A DNA stretch of 64,000 bases from Gammaproteobacteria bacterium (GTDB lineage Bacteria > Pseudomonadota > Gammaproteobacteria > Enterobacterales > Alteromonadaceae): the NCBI GenBank assembly GCA_018222985.1, contig JAAEZG010000003.1, forward strand, positions 238,234 to 302,233, in the 5' to 3' direction. The notes under the pieces are model-generated. The model searched no databases. It was not told the origin of the DNA and was given only the letters and a program-made list of their open reading frames with translations. The position numbers and the translations under genes were made by a program. This document shows positions 24,187 through 33,350 of this stretch, piece after piece (the stretch's first letter is position 1; every line of letters starts with the position of its first letter).

Positions 24187-25566
24187 ATGACTAGCAGCGC
24201 AAATCAAATTGTTTGGAGCCAAGAGCTCATCGACAAGTACAACATTAACGGGCCGCGTTATACGTCGTACCCAACCGCCTTGGCGTTGCACAATAAGTTT
24301 CCGCTAAGCACCATGGAGCAAACCCTAGCCAGCGCACCAGATGAACTCAGCCTGTACATTCACTTACCGTTTTGTATCAAGCTTTGTTATTACTGTGGTT
24401 GTAACAAGGTCATTACGCGCCACCAACACAAAGCCGATATTTACTTAGATTACTTAGCCAAAGAAATGGCAATGTACAAAGCTCTGCTAGGCAAGCGCAA
24501 GTTTGAGTCAGTGCACATGGGCGGTGGTACGCCGACGTTTTTAAGTGAGACCCAATTGTCGCGCCTCATGGACTTGTTGCACGAACATTTTGAATTCACT
24601 CACGATGCCGAATGGTCAATTGAAATTGACCCACGCAGCTGCAGTGATGACAAGCTACGCCACTTGCGCCAGCTTGGTTTTGATCGTGTAAGTTATGGCG
24701 TACAAGATTTTGACACCAAGGTGCAAATTGCCATTAATCGCGTGCAAGACACCGACATGATCAAGCACCAAATTGCGTTAAGCAAAGAGCTCGGCTTTCG
24801 CTCAATCAACCTCGATCTTATTTACGGATTACCGTATCAGCGGCCTGAAACCTTTGCCGCTTCAATTGACCAAGTGATTGAGCTAAACCCCGACCGTGTG
24901 TCACTGTTTAGCTATGCGCACTTGCCGTCACGCTTTGCGGGGCAGCGTAAAATTGACGAATCAAGTTTGCCAACGGCGCCAATTAAACTGGAATTATTGC
25001 AGCTAGGTATTACTAAATTTACTGCTGCTGGTTATCAGTTTATTGGCATGGACCACTTCGCCAAAACCGACGACACCTTGGCGCAAGCACAGCAGCGTGG
25101 CGAGCTTCAACGCAATTTCCAAGGCTATACCACCTCGGGCCAAGACGCCTTGCTCGGTATTGGTGCGTCATCGATTAGCCAAATAGACGGCGTACTTTGG
25201 CAGAACGTGAAAGAATTACCTTCGTATTACAAAGCCATTGATAGCGGCACCTTGCCGATTGTGAAGGGTTTTGAATTAAACGGCGACGACAAATTGCGGG
25301 CGGCCTTAATTTCGCAAGTGATCTGTCACTTCGACCTCGATATTCAGGCCTTTGCAAACGACTGGAACATGGAAGACTTCTGGACATACTTTGCCGATGC
25401 CAAGCGCAAACTGGCGCCATTTGTTGAAGATGGCTTGGTAGAACTTAATGACAACAGCTTAAAAGTGACCACCTTGGGCCGTTTGTGGGTGCGCAGTATT
25501 TGTGCCTGCTTTGATGCCTACTTAGATGACGCGGCAACAGCGCCGCGCTACTCCAAAGTGGTGTAG
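24187..25566 (+). CDS. hemN: Oxygen-independent coproporphyrinogen III oxidase
   Basis: Radical-SAM enzyme of 459 residues that decarboxylates coproporphyrinogen III without oxygen, in heme synthesis. The cluster cysteines are C63, C67 and C70 (CIKLCYYC), followed by VHMGGGTPTFL and the HemN-specific N-terminal segment GPRYTSYPT. Length and motifs are those of true HemN, not of the HemW type. The control region ahead carries an FNR-type box. It converges with nrdD across a repeat-rich hairpin region. Confidence 0.96.
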   Translation: MTSSANQIVWSQELIDKYNINGPRYTSYPTALALHNKFPLSTMEQTLASAPDELSLYIHLPFCIKLCYYCGCNKVITRHQHKADIYLDYLAKEMAMYKALLGKRKFESVHMGGGTPTFLSETQLSRLMDLLHEHFEFTHDAEWSIEIDPRSCSDDKLRHLRQLGFDRVSYGVQDFDTKVQIAINRVQDTDMIKHQIALSKELGFRSINLDLIYGLPYQRPETFAASIDQVIELNPDRVSLFSYAHLPSRFAGQRKIDESSLPTAPIKLELLQLGITKFTAAGYQFIGMDHFAKTDDTLAQAQQRGELQRNFQGYTTSGQDALLGIGASSISQIDGVLWQNVKELPSYYKAIDSGTLPIVKGFELNGDDKLRAALISQVICHFDLDIQAFANDWNMEDFWTYFADAKRKLAPFVEDGLVELNDNSLKVTTLGRLWVRSICACFDAYLDDAATAPRYSKVV

Positions 25567-25600
25567 CGCAGCGCTTATTTTCGCTGAAAACCTCTGCTGA

Positions 25601-25666
25601 AGCAGGCCTTACTTGCCTGCTTTAGCTGCCTGCTTTAGCTGCCTGCTTTAACTGCTTGCTTTAGCT
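25601..25666. repeat. 13-bp tandem repeats with terminator-like hairpin between hemN and nrdD
   Basis: Four copies of a 13-base unit (GCCTGCTTTAGCT, with one or two changes in copies 3 and 4) run from 25615 to 25666; the last overlaps the nrdD stop codon. The first copy pairs with AGCAGGC (25601-25607) across a 7-base loop to give a 7-bp stem, with GCT and AGC further out also able to pair. This may act as a two-way terminator for the convergent genes. Confidence 0.6.
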
Positions 25667-27496
25667 GGCCTGTTTCAGTGCGTTCGCTTGGGCGCGAGCA
25701 CCGGCAATACTGGTGTCTTGCTGTTTACGGTGATAATGGCGTACTTGATGCTCTTTACGGCGGCCTTGGCTAAACGAGCTCACCCGCTTTAAGTAACCAA
25801 TCACACGCGTGCCATAGTCCACATCCGCTGAACCACACGATGAACACGCGCACAGCGTACGCTTGTCGATATGCTCGCAGTCGTTACAGATGGTAATTTT
25901 CACATTGATGCAGAAGTAGTTACAGCCGGTAGTGGCAGCAATGTTGAGCATGGATAAATAACCGTCTTCGGTGAGCTTCTCATCAAGGTTCAAATGCAGT
26001 GCTGAACCACCATCTAAGAACTCAATCAACTCGTTGCCGTGCATCACGAATTTATCTAGCGAGTTGGTGTTTTCGTCTTCTACCACGTAAAAATAAGAGT
26101 TGTAGCAGTCGCGTGGTACAAAATAGCCGTCTTCGCGGTCCCACTTGGCGTTTTTAACACCTAAATTCTCAGCCGGCACGAATTCGGTATTAAACATGTA
26201 GCCGTATTCTTGTTTGGCGCGTTTGTTTGCGTCGTAAATCACTTTCAAATGGCGTTGTACAAATTCAATGTAATCGCGATTATTGCTCGCTGTTAGCCCT
26301 TGTGACTCGGCCGCTTCAACCATGCCGTTAATACCGATGGTTAAAAACTGCTTGTCGAGCGAAATAAAACCAGCGTCGTACACTGTTAGCAAACCAGCTT
26401 CTTTGTATTCTTCCATAATGCGGCGGTAAGCCACCTGGTACTTATGAATTTTCTCAATTTCGGTGTTCAAGTCGCGGCCGTCTTGCACCAAACGGTTCAT
26501 GTTAATGGTGATGACGTTGATAGATCCGGTCGCCACGCCGCCCGCACCAAGCGTATACGAGAAAGTGTTGTCGGCAATTTCACTACGCAGGCGGCAGCAT
26601 GAGGCTAGCGAGTCAGCATTCGGCGACAAATACACAAAGAACGAATTGCCGTCTGCTAATTCATGGGCAATATGGCGCGCAAATTGTTGGTCTTTGCACT
26701 GGCCGTTGTCAGTTAACATAGCCACGGTGACCACCGGGAACGTTAAGATAGTTTTCTTGCGCTCTTCGTTAAACCAGTGCAAGAAGAAGTCTTGCAATTT
26801 GCTAACCGAGTCCCAGCTGCTTTTTGAAAAGTCTGGGAACACAAAGTCGCCAAACATGCTGTCAAAATAATGCTGGTCATACACAGAAATATTCCAGAAT
26901 ACGCTCTGGTAGCCACGTGCAGCAGCAGGTTGGTTTAATGCATACACCACATGTTGCAAATGGTTTTCAATTTCGTGGCGATGGGTTTCTAGGTAGTTAT
27001 CACCATAGTCGCGACGCGCAAAATGGTCGAAGTACGCTAAAAACTCCACCGTCGCTACTGCGCCAGCGAACTGCGAGCTCACGGCAAAGACAAAGTTCAC
27101 AAAGGTACCGCAGAAGCTTTCAAGGTGCTTCGGTGCTTTTGACTCGCCACCAAGTTTAGTTAAACCGTCACGCAAAAACGGATACATGGTTACCGACACG
27201 CAGTAGGGCTTCAAGCTAGTTTCGTCATGGACGTAAATTTCGTGATCTTCAATTTGGCGAATATATTCTTGGCCTAAATCGGCACCAAACAGCTCACTAA
27301 TTTTGGTACTCACTTGTTTGCGGTTTACCTGCACAAAAAAGTCTTTCATGAGTTCTGCTTCAAGTGTCGCAATATTCTTCTGCGTCACATTGGCGTTAGC
27401 GTCCATTTTCGAACCATCGGCCGCGTTTTGGGCCGACACATACTGGTTAATGAATTCCATTTTCGCGTTAACTTGATCTGGGTGTAAGCGCAACAT
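25661..27496 (-). CDS. nrdD: Anaerobic ribonucleoside-triphosphate reductase (class III), no ATP-cone
   Basis: Glycyl-radical enzyme that makes dNTPs without oxygen. The 611-residue protein has the catalytic barrel, a C-terminal zinc site (C537, C540, C551, C554) and the radical glycine G567 in TRVIGYL. It lacks the N-terminal ATP-cone of about 100 residues that regulates the Escherichia coli enzyme; the 61-base gap to nrdG leaves no room for it. Expression should follow the FNR box ahead of nrdG. The odd Lys/Arg/Gln-rich tail after G567 is 44 residues long. Confidence 0.93.
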   Translation of the reverse strand: MLRLHPDQVNAKMEFINQYVSAQNAADGSKMDANANVTQKNIATLEAELMKDFFVQVNRKQVSTKISELFGADLGQEYIRQIEDHEIYVHDETSLKPYCVSVTMYPFLRDGLTKLGGESKAPKHLESFCGTFVNFVFAVSSQFAGAVATVEFLAYFDHFARRDYGDNYLETHRHEIENHLQHVVYALNQPAAARGYQSVFWNISVYDQHYFDSMFGDFVFPDFSKSSWDSVSKLQDFFLHWFNEERKKTILTFPVVTVAMLTDNGQCKDQQFARHIAHELADGNSFFVYLSPNADSLASCCRLRSEIADNTFSYTLGAGGVATGSINVITINMNRLVQDGRDLNTEIEKIHKYQVAYRRIMEEYKEAGLLTVYDAGFISLDKQFLTIGINGMVEAAESQGLTASNNRDYIEFVQRHLKVIYDANKRAKQEYGYMFNTEFVPAENLGVKNAKWDREDGYFVPRDCYNSYFYVVEDENTNSLDKFVMHGNELIEFLDGGSALHLNLDEKLTEDGYLSMLNIAATTGCNYFCINVKITICNDCEHIDKRTLCACSSCGSADVDYGTRVIGYLKRVSSFSQGRRKEHQVRHYHRKQQDTSIAGARAQANALKQAS

Positions 27497-27557
27497 AAGT
27501 GTTCTCCTTGATTATTATTTATAGTTCCGGTTTCGCGCACGGCATTAGCCTCTTGCA

Positions 27558-28007
27558 TTAAGAAACAAACCGGCAATTCAATAGCTGCTGATTGCGTAAG
27601 TCATAAAACTTCTGGTTGGTGGTGGGGCTATCAAGGCCACCAAGATCCGCAATCCAAGGCCCCGTTTTGAGGTACGTCAATTGTTCTTTAATTGCCAAAG
27701 ACACATCGTCGTAGCCAGTGTATAAACAGGTATTAAGCCCAGCTTCTCGGGCTTGTTTCAGGTGGGCGATGAGCGCTTCTGGTTGCCATTCGCCGCCTAG
27801 AAACAATACGCAGGTAATCAGGTTGCGATACTGTGCCAAACGCGTTGTGAAGTAGTCGGAAGTAAGCGCCTCACCACTTCCAACTGGCCAACTATCAACG
27901 CTGTGGCAGCCCTTGCATCCCACTGGACAGCCGGTGATGGTGTAGGCAAGGGACACTTCACCCGGAACCTCTTGAAACACCACTTGTTCAGCACTGTATC
28001 GCAACAT
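27558..28007 (-). CDS. nrdG: Anaerobic ribonucleotide-reductase activating protein
   Basis: Radical-SAM activase of 149 residues that makes the glycyl radical on NrdD. The cluster cysteines C27, C31 and C34 are in CPVGCKGC, followed by HSVDSWP. Here nrdG lies before nrdD, the reverse of the Escherichia coli order. The upstream FNR promoter has class II geometry. The ribosome site is weak (AGG 10 bases ahead of the ATG). Confidence 0.92.
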   Translation of the reverse strand: MLRYSAEQVVFQEVPGEVSLAYTITGCPVGCKGCHSVDSWPVGSGEALTSDYFTTRLAQYRNLITCVLFLGGEWQPEALIAHLKQAREAGLNTCLYTGYDDVSLAIKEQLTYLKTGPWIADLGGLDSPTTNQKFYDLRNQQLLNCRFVS

Positions 28008-28061
28008 GAAATACCTATATATTGTGTGCGGTTATTAATTTAACACCATATCTTGTGTTTC

Positions 28062-28102
28062 AGCATAGTCTCCACACACGAACATGCATTGATCGAGATC
28101 AA
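28062..28102 (-). promoter_or_regulatory. Class II FNR promoter of nrdGD
   Basis: A perfect FNR box TTGAT-CGAG-ATCAA spans 28089-28102. On the minus strand a -10-like TATGCT (28067-28062) lies 31 bases from the centre of the box, exactly the spacing of FNR-activated promoters with the box at -41.5. The start of nrdG is 82 bases from the box. Confidence 0.7.
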
Positions 28103-28117
28103 TAAAAACTACCTACA

Positions 28118-28153
28118 ATGGGTATACCCCCAATGCACCTCTGCATTACCCCT
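28118..28153. promoter_or_regulatory. NarL-like heptamers in the nrdG-norB intergenic region
   Basis: ATGGGTA (28118-28124; TACCCAT on the other strand, an exact TACYYMT match) abuts TACCCCC (28125-28131), and TACCCCT (28147-28153) follows. This 416-base gap between nrdG and norB also holds the FNR promoter, three NorR sites and the sigma-54 promoter, listed separately; nothing else was recognised in it. Confidence 0.35.
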
Positions 28154-28199
28154 TCAGCGCAATTTTCTATAGACGCCCTACATGCGATTCTTGTACCCG

Positions 28200-28255
28200 G
28201 GTAATTTCTACCGACGTGGTGTATTTCACCGCAGAAGAACTGGGTTGAATTAACC
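28200..28255. promoter_or_regulatory. Three NorR binding sites upstream of norB
   Basis: Three exact GGT-N7-ACC palindromes are present: 28200-28212 (centre AATTTCT), 28218-28230 (centre GTATTTC) and 28243-28255 (centre TGAATTA). Starts are 18 and 25 bases apart. They match the NorR target GT-N7-AC with AT-rich centre and end 43 bases before the sigma-54 promoter, a normal enhancer distance. Confidence 0.8.
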
Positions 28256-28297
28256 CACAAAAATGAATTTTCCGTGGGTTTTCAGTCAGGTAAAAAC

Positions 28298-28313
28298 TGG
28301 CACGGAGCTTGCT
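28298..28313 (+). promoter_or_regulatory. Sigma-54 promoter of norB
   Basis: TGGCAC-GGAGC-TTGCT is an exact match to the -24/-12 consensus TGGCAC-N5-TTGCW. It lies 110 bases before the norB ATG at 28424. With three NorR sites upstream, norB is almost surely switched on by NO through NorR and RpoN. Confidence 0.85.
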
Positions 28314-28423
28314 AAAGAGACGGGGTGAGCGTTTTGCTTGCGCACCAATTAGCGAAAGAAAACGCAATCTTGATTAAAGGGAGAATCAACTCATGCAACA
28401 ACATCAACAGCCGGAGGTGCCAA

Positions 28424-30703
28424 ATGGCCGGTTATAAAAAGTTATGGTGGATACTAATTGCCATTTTGGCGATCACCTTTGGTGTCCTAGGTTATTTCGG
28501 TAAAGAAGTTTACCGTGTCGCTCCGCCGATTCCTGATCAAGTGGTGACCGAGTCTGGTCAAGTACTGATGACGGAAGAGACAATTTTAGATGGTCAAACC
28601 GCTTGGCAATCTGTCGGTGGTATGCAATTAGGTTCAATTTGGGGCCACGGTGCATATCAAGCACCAGACTGGACTGCTGACTGGTTACACCGCGAGCTTT
28701 TAGCGTGGTTGGAAATTAGTGCACAAAACCAGTATGGCCAAAGCTATGAAAGCTTATCGCCTGCTGAGCAAAACGGCCTGCAATTTGCGCTAAAAGAAGA
28801 ATATCGCACCTCATCACAATACGATGCCGAAACCGATACCTTGACTGTAAGCGCTGTTCGTGCAGAAGCCATGGCGCAAACCGCTGAGTACTACAGCCGT
28901 TTGTTTAGTGATGATATTTCACTACGCAGCACTCGCGAAAACTACGCCATGAAAGAGAATACATTACCCAGCGCAGAACGCCGCGAAGTCATGACTCAGT
29001 TCTTCTTCTGGACCGCGTGGGCCGCAGCTACTGAACGCCCTGATAGCGACGTAACTTATACGAACAACTGGCCGCATGAGCCATTAATTGATAACAAACC
29101 AAGTACAGAAAACCTGATTTGGTCATTGGTGTCTATTATTCTGTTAATTGCCGGTGTTGGTGGCTTGATCTGGGCTTGGGCATTCTTGCGTGATCACGAC
29201 GAAGAAGAACCTGCAGCGCCAGCAAAAGACCCTATCAGCTTGGTTAACTTAACGCCTTCACAAAAAGCATTGGGCAAATACCTATTCTTGGTCATGGCCC
29301 TGTTTATTGTGCAAATTTTCTTGGGTGGTTTCACTGCTCACTATACCGTTGAAGGCCAAACTTTCTATGGCATCAACGTGTCTGAGTGGTTCCCGTACTC
29401 TCTCGTACGTACCTGGCACATACAGGCCGCACTATTCTGGATTGCCACCGGCTTCTTAGCTGCGGGCTTATTCTTAGCGCCAATCATTAATGGCGGTAAA
29501 GATCCGAAATTCCAGAAACTTGGTGTTGATATCTTGTTCTGGGCCTTGGTGGTTGTTGTTGCCGGCTCGTTTATTGGTAACTACTTAGCTATTGCGCAAA
29601 TCATGCCTGAAAACCTAAGCTTCTGGTTAGGTCACCAAGGTTATGAGTACGTCGACCTTGGTCGCTTGTGGCAAATTGGTAAGTTCTTAGGCATCGTGTT
29701 CTGGTTAGGCTTAATGTTGCGCGGCGTTGTGGGCGCGTTCAAACAGCCTGGCGACAAGAACTTGTTAGCCTTGTTAACCGCTTCAGTGGTTGCTATTGGC
29801 CTATTTTATGGCGCTGGCTTCTTCTATGGCGAACGCACTCACATTTCTATCATGGAATACTGGCGCTGGTGGATTGTTCACCTGTGGGTAGAAGGCTTCT
29901 TTGAAGTATTCGCAACCGCAGCATTGGCCTTTATCTTCCACAGCATGGGCTTAGTGTCTCGCCGTATGGCTACTGCTGCTTCATTAGCATCAGCGTCACT
30001 ATTCATGTTGGGTGGCGTACCAGGTACTTTCCACCACTTGTACTTCTCAGGCACTACAACACCAATTATGGCGGTAGGTGCGACTTTCTCTGCGCTTGAA
30101 GTTGTACCTTTAGTTGTACTTGGCTACGAAGCTTGGGAAAACTGGAGCCTGCAACGCAAAGCAGAGTGGATGCAACGCATTAAGTGGCCATTATTGTGCT
30201 TCGTTGCGGTAGCGTTCTGGAACTTCTTGGGTGCCGGCGTATTGGGCTTCATGATTAACCCGCCCATCGCGCTTTACTACATTCAAGGTTTGAACACCAC
30301 ACCGACTCACGCTCACGCAGCACTGTTTGGGGTGTACGGTTTCCTAGCTATCGGTTTCGTATTATTAATCTTGCGCTACATTCGTCCGAACTTCGCGTTC
30401 AACGACAAGATTATGAAAACTGGTTTCTGGTGGTTAAACATCGGCCTATGCCTCATGTTGTTCACTAGCTTGTTACCTGTTGGCTTTATCCAGTTCTTTG
30501 CTTCAGCCTCTGAAGGCTTGTGGTATGCACGTAGCGAAGAGTTCATGCAACAGCCGTTGCTACAGAGCTTACGCTGGATTCGTACCGTAGGTGACGTGGT
30601 ATTCATTATCGGTGGTTTAGCCGTTGCTTATCAGGTTGTTATTGGCCTGTGGGGCAAACAGCAAAACGCTGAATTAGATGCCAAACCGGTAACAGTTAAA
30701 TAA
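28424..30703 (+). CDS. norB: Quinol-dependent nitric oxide reductase (qNor)
   Basis: Single-subunit NO reductase of the heme-copper oxidase superfamily that reduces NO to N2O with quinol as donor, in the inner membrane. The start is at 28424 after a strong GGAGG; an upstream GTG frame from 28325 overlaps the sigma-54 promoter and is not used. The protein has 759 residues, the qNor length, with an N-terminal extension of about 220 residues (GQVLMTEETILDGQTAWQSVGGMQ) that replaces NorC, then about 12 helices with the heme-binding His residues (RTWHIQAALFW, HLWVEGFFEVF, GTFHHLYF, HAHAALFGVYG). A strong terminator follows. Confidence 0.96.
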   Translation: MAGYKKLWWILIAILAITFGVLGYFGKEVYRVAPPIPDQVVTESGQVLMTEETILDGQTAWQSVGGMQLGSIWGHGAYQAPDWTADWLHRELLAWLEISAQNQYGQSYESLSPAEQNGLQFALKEEYRTSSQYDAETDTLTVSAVRAEAMAQTAEYYSRLFSDDISLRSTRENYAMKENTLPSAERREVMTQFFFWTAWAAATERPDSDVTYTNNWPHEPLIDNKPSTENLIWSLVSIILLIAGVGGLIWAWAFLRDHDEEEPAAPAKDPISLVNLTPSQKALGKYLFLVMALFIVQIFLGGFTAHYTVEGQTFYGINVSEWFPYSLVRTWHIQAALFWIATGFLAAGLFLAPIINGGKDPKFQKLGVDILFWALVVVVAGSFIGNYLAIAQIMPENLSFWLGHQGYEYVDLGRLWQIGKFLGIVFWLGLMLRGVVGAFKQPGDKNLLALLTASVVAIGLFYGAGFFYGERTHISIMEYWRWWIVHLWVEGFFEVFATAALAFIFHSMGLVSRRMATAASLASASLFMLGGVPGTFHHLYFSGTTTPIMAVGATFSALEVVPLVVLGYEAWENWSLQRKAEWMQRIKWPLLCFVAVAFWNFLGAGVLGFMINPPIALYYIQGLNTTPTHAHAALFGVYGFLAIGFVLLILRYIRPNFAFNDKIMKTGFWWLNIGLCLMLFTSLLPVGFIQFFASASEGLWYARSEEFMQQPLLQSLRWIRTVGDVVFIIGGLAVAYQVVIGLWGKQQNAELDAKPVTVK

Positions 30704-30740
30704 CTGCACGTGACATAACACACGTTAAAAAATGTTGTTG

Positions 30741-30800
30741 ACCGTGGAAACCCCACGGTGGTGTTAGCCCGAGGCCTCCCAACCGCCTCGGGCTTTTTTT
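30741..30800 (+). terminator. Rho-independent terminator of norB
   Basis: A 10-bp stem AGCCCGAGGC/GCCTCGGGCT (30766-30775 and 30785-30794) with a 9-base loop is followed by seven T (30794-30800). A smaller stem ACCGTGG/CCACGGT (30741-30759) precedes it. The T run touches the tpm stop codon on the other strand. Confidence 0.9.
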
Positions 30801-31434
30801 ATGAACGTTTAAGCCTATAACAATATTCACTAACCTGCGAATCGCCATTCAGCGTAAAGCCCGAATTGGGGCACAGTGCATCTACGGTAAACATCGGGCT
30901 GTACGCGCTCATAACCTCTTGCTCAGAAATAGAAAATGGTGGGCCTTTCCAATAGTTCTCGGGGTACTCCACAGTAACGAGCAGGCCATGACTATGTTGC
31001 GGTAAAATTTTCAAAAGATGTTCGACATAAGCCGTGCGCATGGTTGGGGGTAACGCCACCATTGCGGCACGGTCGTACCAAACGTTTACGCCTTGCAAAG
31101 GCTTGGCTGTTAGTTCAAAAAAGTCACCTTGATATAAGGTAATGCCCGGCGCTCGGTAAGCTTGGAAAGGGCCTTCTTGATGCACACTAGGCGTGAGGTT
31201 TTGCTCAGCAAAAAATTCTTCAATAGCCGACTGGTTCAGTTCGATTCCGAGTACTTGATAACCCTGTTCAAGCAGCCATTTCATATCCAACGACTTACCA
31301 CACAGCGGCACAAAAACCGTTGAGCCCGGCTCGGCTGCGGCCTTGAAATGCTGAGTTAACAACGGGTGCACATCGTTACGATGAAAGCCAATTTCTCGAT
31401 TCTTCCACCGCTCGTGCCAAAATTCATGCTCCAT
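30799..31434 (-). CDS. tpm: Thiopurine S-methyltransferase
   Basis: AdoMet-dependent methyltransferase of 211 residues. Bacterial TPMT enzymes methylate thiopurines and also oxidised selenium or tellurium compounds; the natural role is unclear. The start at 31434 (MEHEFWHERW) has AAGGAG at ideal spacing; the frame seven codons longer has no such site. Motifs: VPLCGKSLDMKWLLEQGYQVLGIEL for AdoMet, YDRAAMVALPP, and GPPFSISEQEV near the end. Confidence 0.92.
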   Translation of the reverse strand: MEHEFWHERWKNREIGFHRNDVHPLLTQHFKAAAEPGSTVFVPLCGKSLDMKWLLEQGYQVLGIELNQSAIEEFFAEQNLTPSVHQEGPFQAYRAPGITLYQGDFFELTAKPLQGVNVWYDRAAMVALPPTMRTAYVEHLLKILPQHSHGLLVTVEYPENYWKGPPFSISEQEVMSAYSPMFTVDALCPNSGFTLNGDSQVSEYCYRLKRS

Positions 31435-31538
31435 GGCGTACTCCTTAATTCGCACATCGAATGATTTGGCTGTAAACTATACAGCTATCGACTAAAAACC
31501 ACCAAGCCCGTAGCCTTGGTGCTCTTGAAAAAGGCTTT

Positions 31539-33344
31539 ATGAATAAATTTTCTATTGTCACACGTATCGGTATTGCACTAAGTGCGATGGTTGCACTAAC
31601 CATTTTGACACTTTTAGCGTCTTATTGGCTTTCGGAAAAAGCTGACCACGATGCGCTGGCCATTAACGTGGCCGGCTCGTTGCGTTATCAGGCGTACCAA
31701 TACAGTTGGCACGTTATGCATTCGCCTGAGCAGGCGCCTGCGGTGGCACAAGCCCTACAAGACAGCTGGAACCACAGTGTTTTTAATCGCTTTGAACACG
31801 AGCAAAGCGAACTCACGGCGTTATACCAAAATACTCAAGCCGACTGGTTAGCGTTCCAACAGCGCGTTGAGCAAGGCGTTATACCAGCAAACAACCTGAT
31901 GGTCGAAATTCAGCCACAAATTGACCAAATCAACACCTTCGTGAGTGCGATTCAACAAGATGCCGAACAGCGCATTCGCTCTATTCGCTCTATTCAAGTA
32001 TTGAGCTTATTTACCAGTATTGGTTTGGCGTTTGTTATTTTTTACTGGCTGCGTACCCGCGTTCGCTATCCGCTCGAAGTGCTCACGCAAGCAGCGCGCC
32101 GCATTGGGCAAGGTGACTTTACCGCGCGAGTTAAGCACCCGATGAAAGATGAGTTGGGTGTGTTGGCAAGCACCTTGAACAAAATGAACGAAGCCATTGG
32201 CTTTATGTACGGCAACTTAGAAAAGCGCGTTGATGAGCAAACGCGTGCTATTCAACAGTCGAACGTGCGCTTGCAGTTTTTGTACGACACCGCGCGCATG
32301 ATCATTGAGCACTCGCCGGGTTATCACGACTTTACGGAAATAGTAAACGGCTTGAAGGTTGCCTCTGAAGTTGACGATATTGAGCTGTGCTTAATTACCG
32401 AAGCTGGCAATAAGCCTTATTTACAAGTACAGCCTGTGGGCGCACCAGAAGACCCTTGCGAAGGGGTTGATTGCAGCCAATGTGTGAATGCCGGCGGCGG
32501 GGTTTCGGTACAAGACGGCCAACGTATTTATCGCTTCACCATTGAGCGCGAAGACCACAACTATGGTGTAGTGGTCGCGCGCTGCCCAGTGTCTGAGCAG
32601 ATCAGCGATTGGCAACAGCAGGTAATACAGTCGGTGGCTGACCAGTTAGCTGTGGCGCTAAGTTTGAAGCAAGAGGAAGAACAAGTACGCCGCTTAGCAC
32701 TTATTCAAGAGCGTACGGTTATCGCCCGTGAACTCCATGACTCGTTGGCGCAGGCACTGTCTTACTTGAAGATTCAGGTGACGCGGCTGAATAAAGCCAT
32801 TGAAAAAGATAATCGCGAAGTGATTGAAGACGTTGCCGAAGAGCTGAAAGAAGGCCTTAACGCAGCCTACCGTCAGCTACGCGAATTATTAACCACGTTC
32901 CGTTTGAAAGTTGACGGCGCCGGCTTGCTGCATGCTTTGCAAACCACGATTCGCCAATTTAGCGAGCAGTCTAACATTGCGTTTCGCTTGGACTATCAGT
33001 TAGAAAGCACACCGTTAGTGCCGCATGAAGAAATTCATTTGCTGCAAATAATTCGTGAAGCTTGCCAGAACGCCATTCACCACAGCCAAGGCTCTGACGT
33101 GGTGGTGCAGCTGTCGCAAGACGCGGAAAACGGCATTCATTTGAGTATTGAAGATAACGGCGTCGGTATTCCAGAAAATGCTGAGAAGCTAAACCACTAC
33201 GGCCTTGCGATTATGCAAGAACGCAGCCGCCACTTGGGTGGCAATATTCGTATTGAGCGTCGTGCCAAGGGTGGTACCGGCGTGTATTTCGAATTTACCC
33301 CGCAATATATACTTGAACGACAAAGCGAGCCACACCCCGCCTAG
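31539..33344 (+). CDS. narX: Nitrate/nitrite sensor histidine kinase NarX
   Basis: A 601-residue membrane kinase. Two membrane helices (about 9-30 and 150-170) flank a periplasmic four-helix sensor with the nitrate P-box (AGSLRYQAYQYSW, about 45-58). HAMP, a GAF-like central part with a Cys cluster (DPCEGVDCSQC) and a HisKA_3 domain with H400 (ARELHDSLAQAL) follow, then the HATPase domain (DNGVGIPE, GLAIMQERS). It signals to NarL, encoded 1.5 kb downstream beyond the opposite-strand narK. Confidence 0.92.
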   Translation: MNKFSIVTRIGIALSAMVALTILTLLASYWLSEKADHDALAINVAGSLRYQAYQYSWHVMHSPEQAPAVAQALQDSWNHSVFNRFEHEQSELTALYQNTQADWLAFQQRVEQGVIPANNLMVEIQPQIDQINTFVSAIQQDAEQRIRSIRSIQVLSLFTSIGLAFVIFYWLRTRVRYPLEVLTQAARRIGQGDFTARVKHPMKDELGVLASTLNKMNEAIGFMYGNLEKRVDEQTRAIQQSNVRLQFLYDTARMIIEHSPGYHDFTEIVNGLKVASEVDDIELCLITEAGNKPYLQVQPVGAPEDPCEGVDCSQCVNAGGGVSVQDGQRIYRFTIEREDHNYGVVVARCPVSEQISDWQQQVIQSVADQLAVALSLKQEEEQVRRLALIQERTVIARELHDSLAQALSYLKIQVTRLNKAIEKDNREVIEDVAEELKEGLNAAYRQLRELLTTFRLKVDGAGLLHALQTTIRQFSEQSNIAFRLDYQLESTPLVPHEEIHLLQIIREACQNAIHHSQGSDVVVQLSQDAENGIHLSIEDNGVGIPENAEKLNHYGLAIMQERSRHLGGNIRIERRAKGGTGVYFEFTPQYILERQSEPHPA

Positions 33345-33350
33345 TCACGA

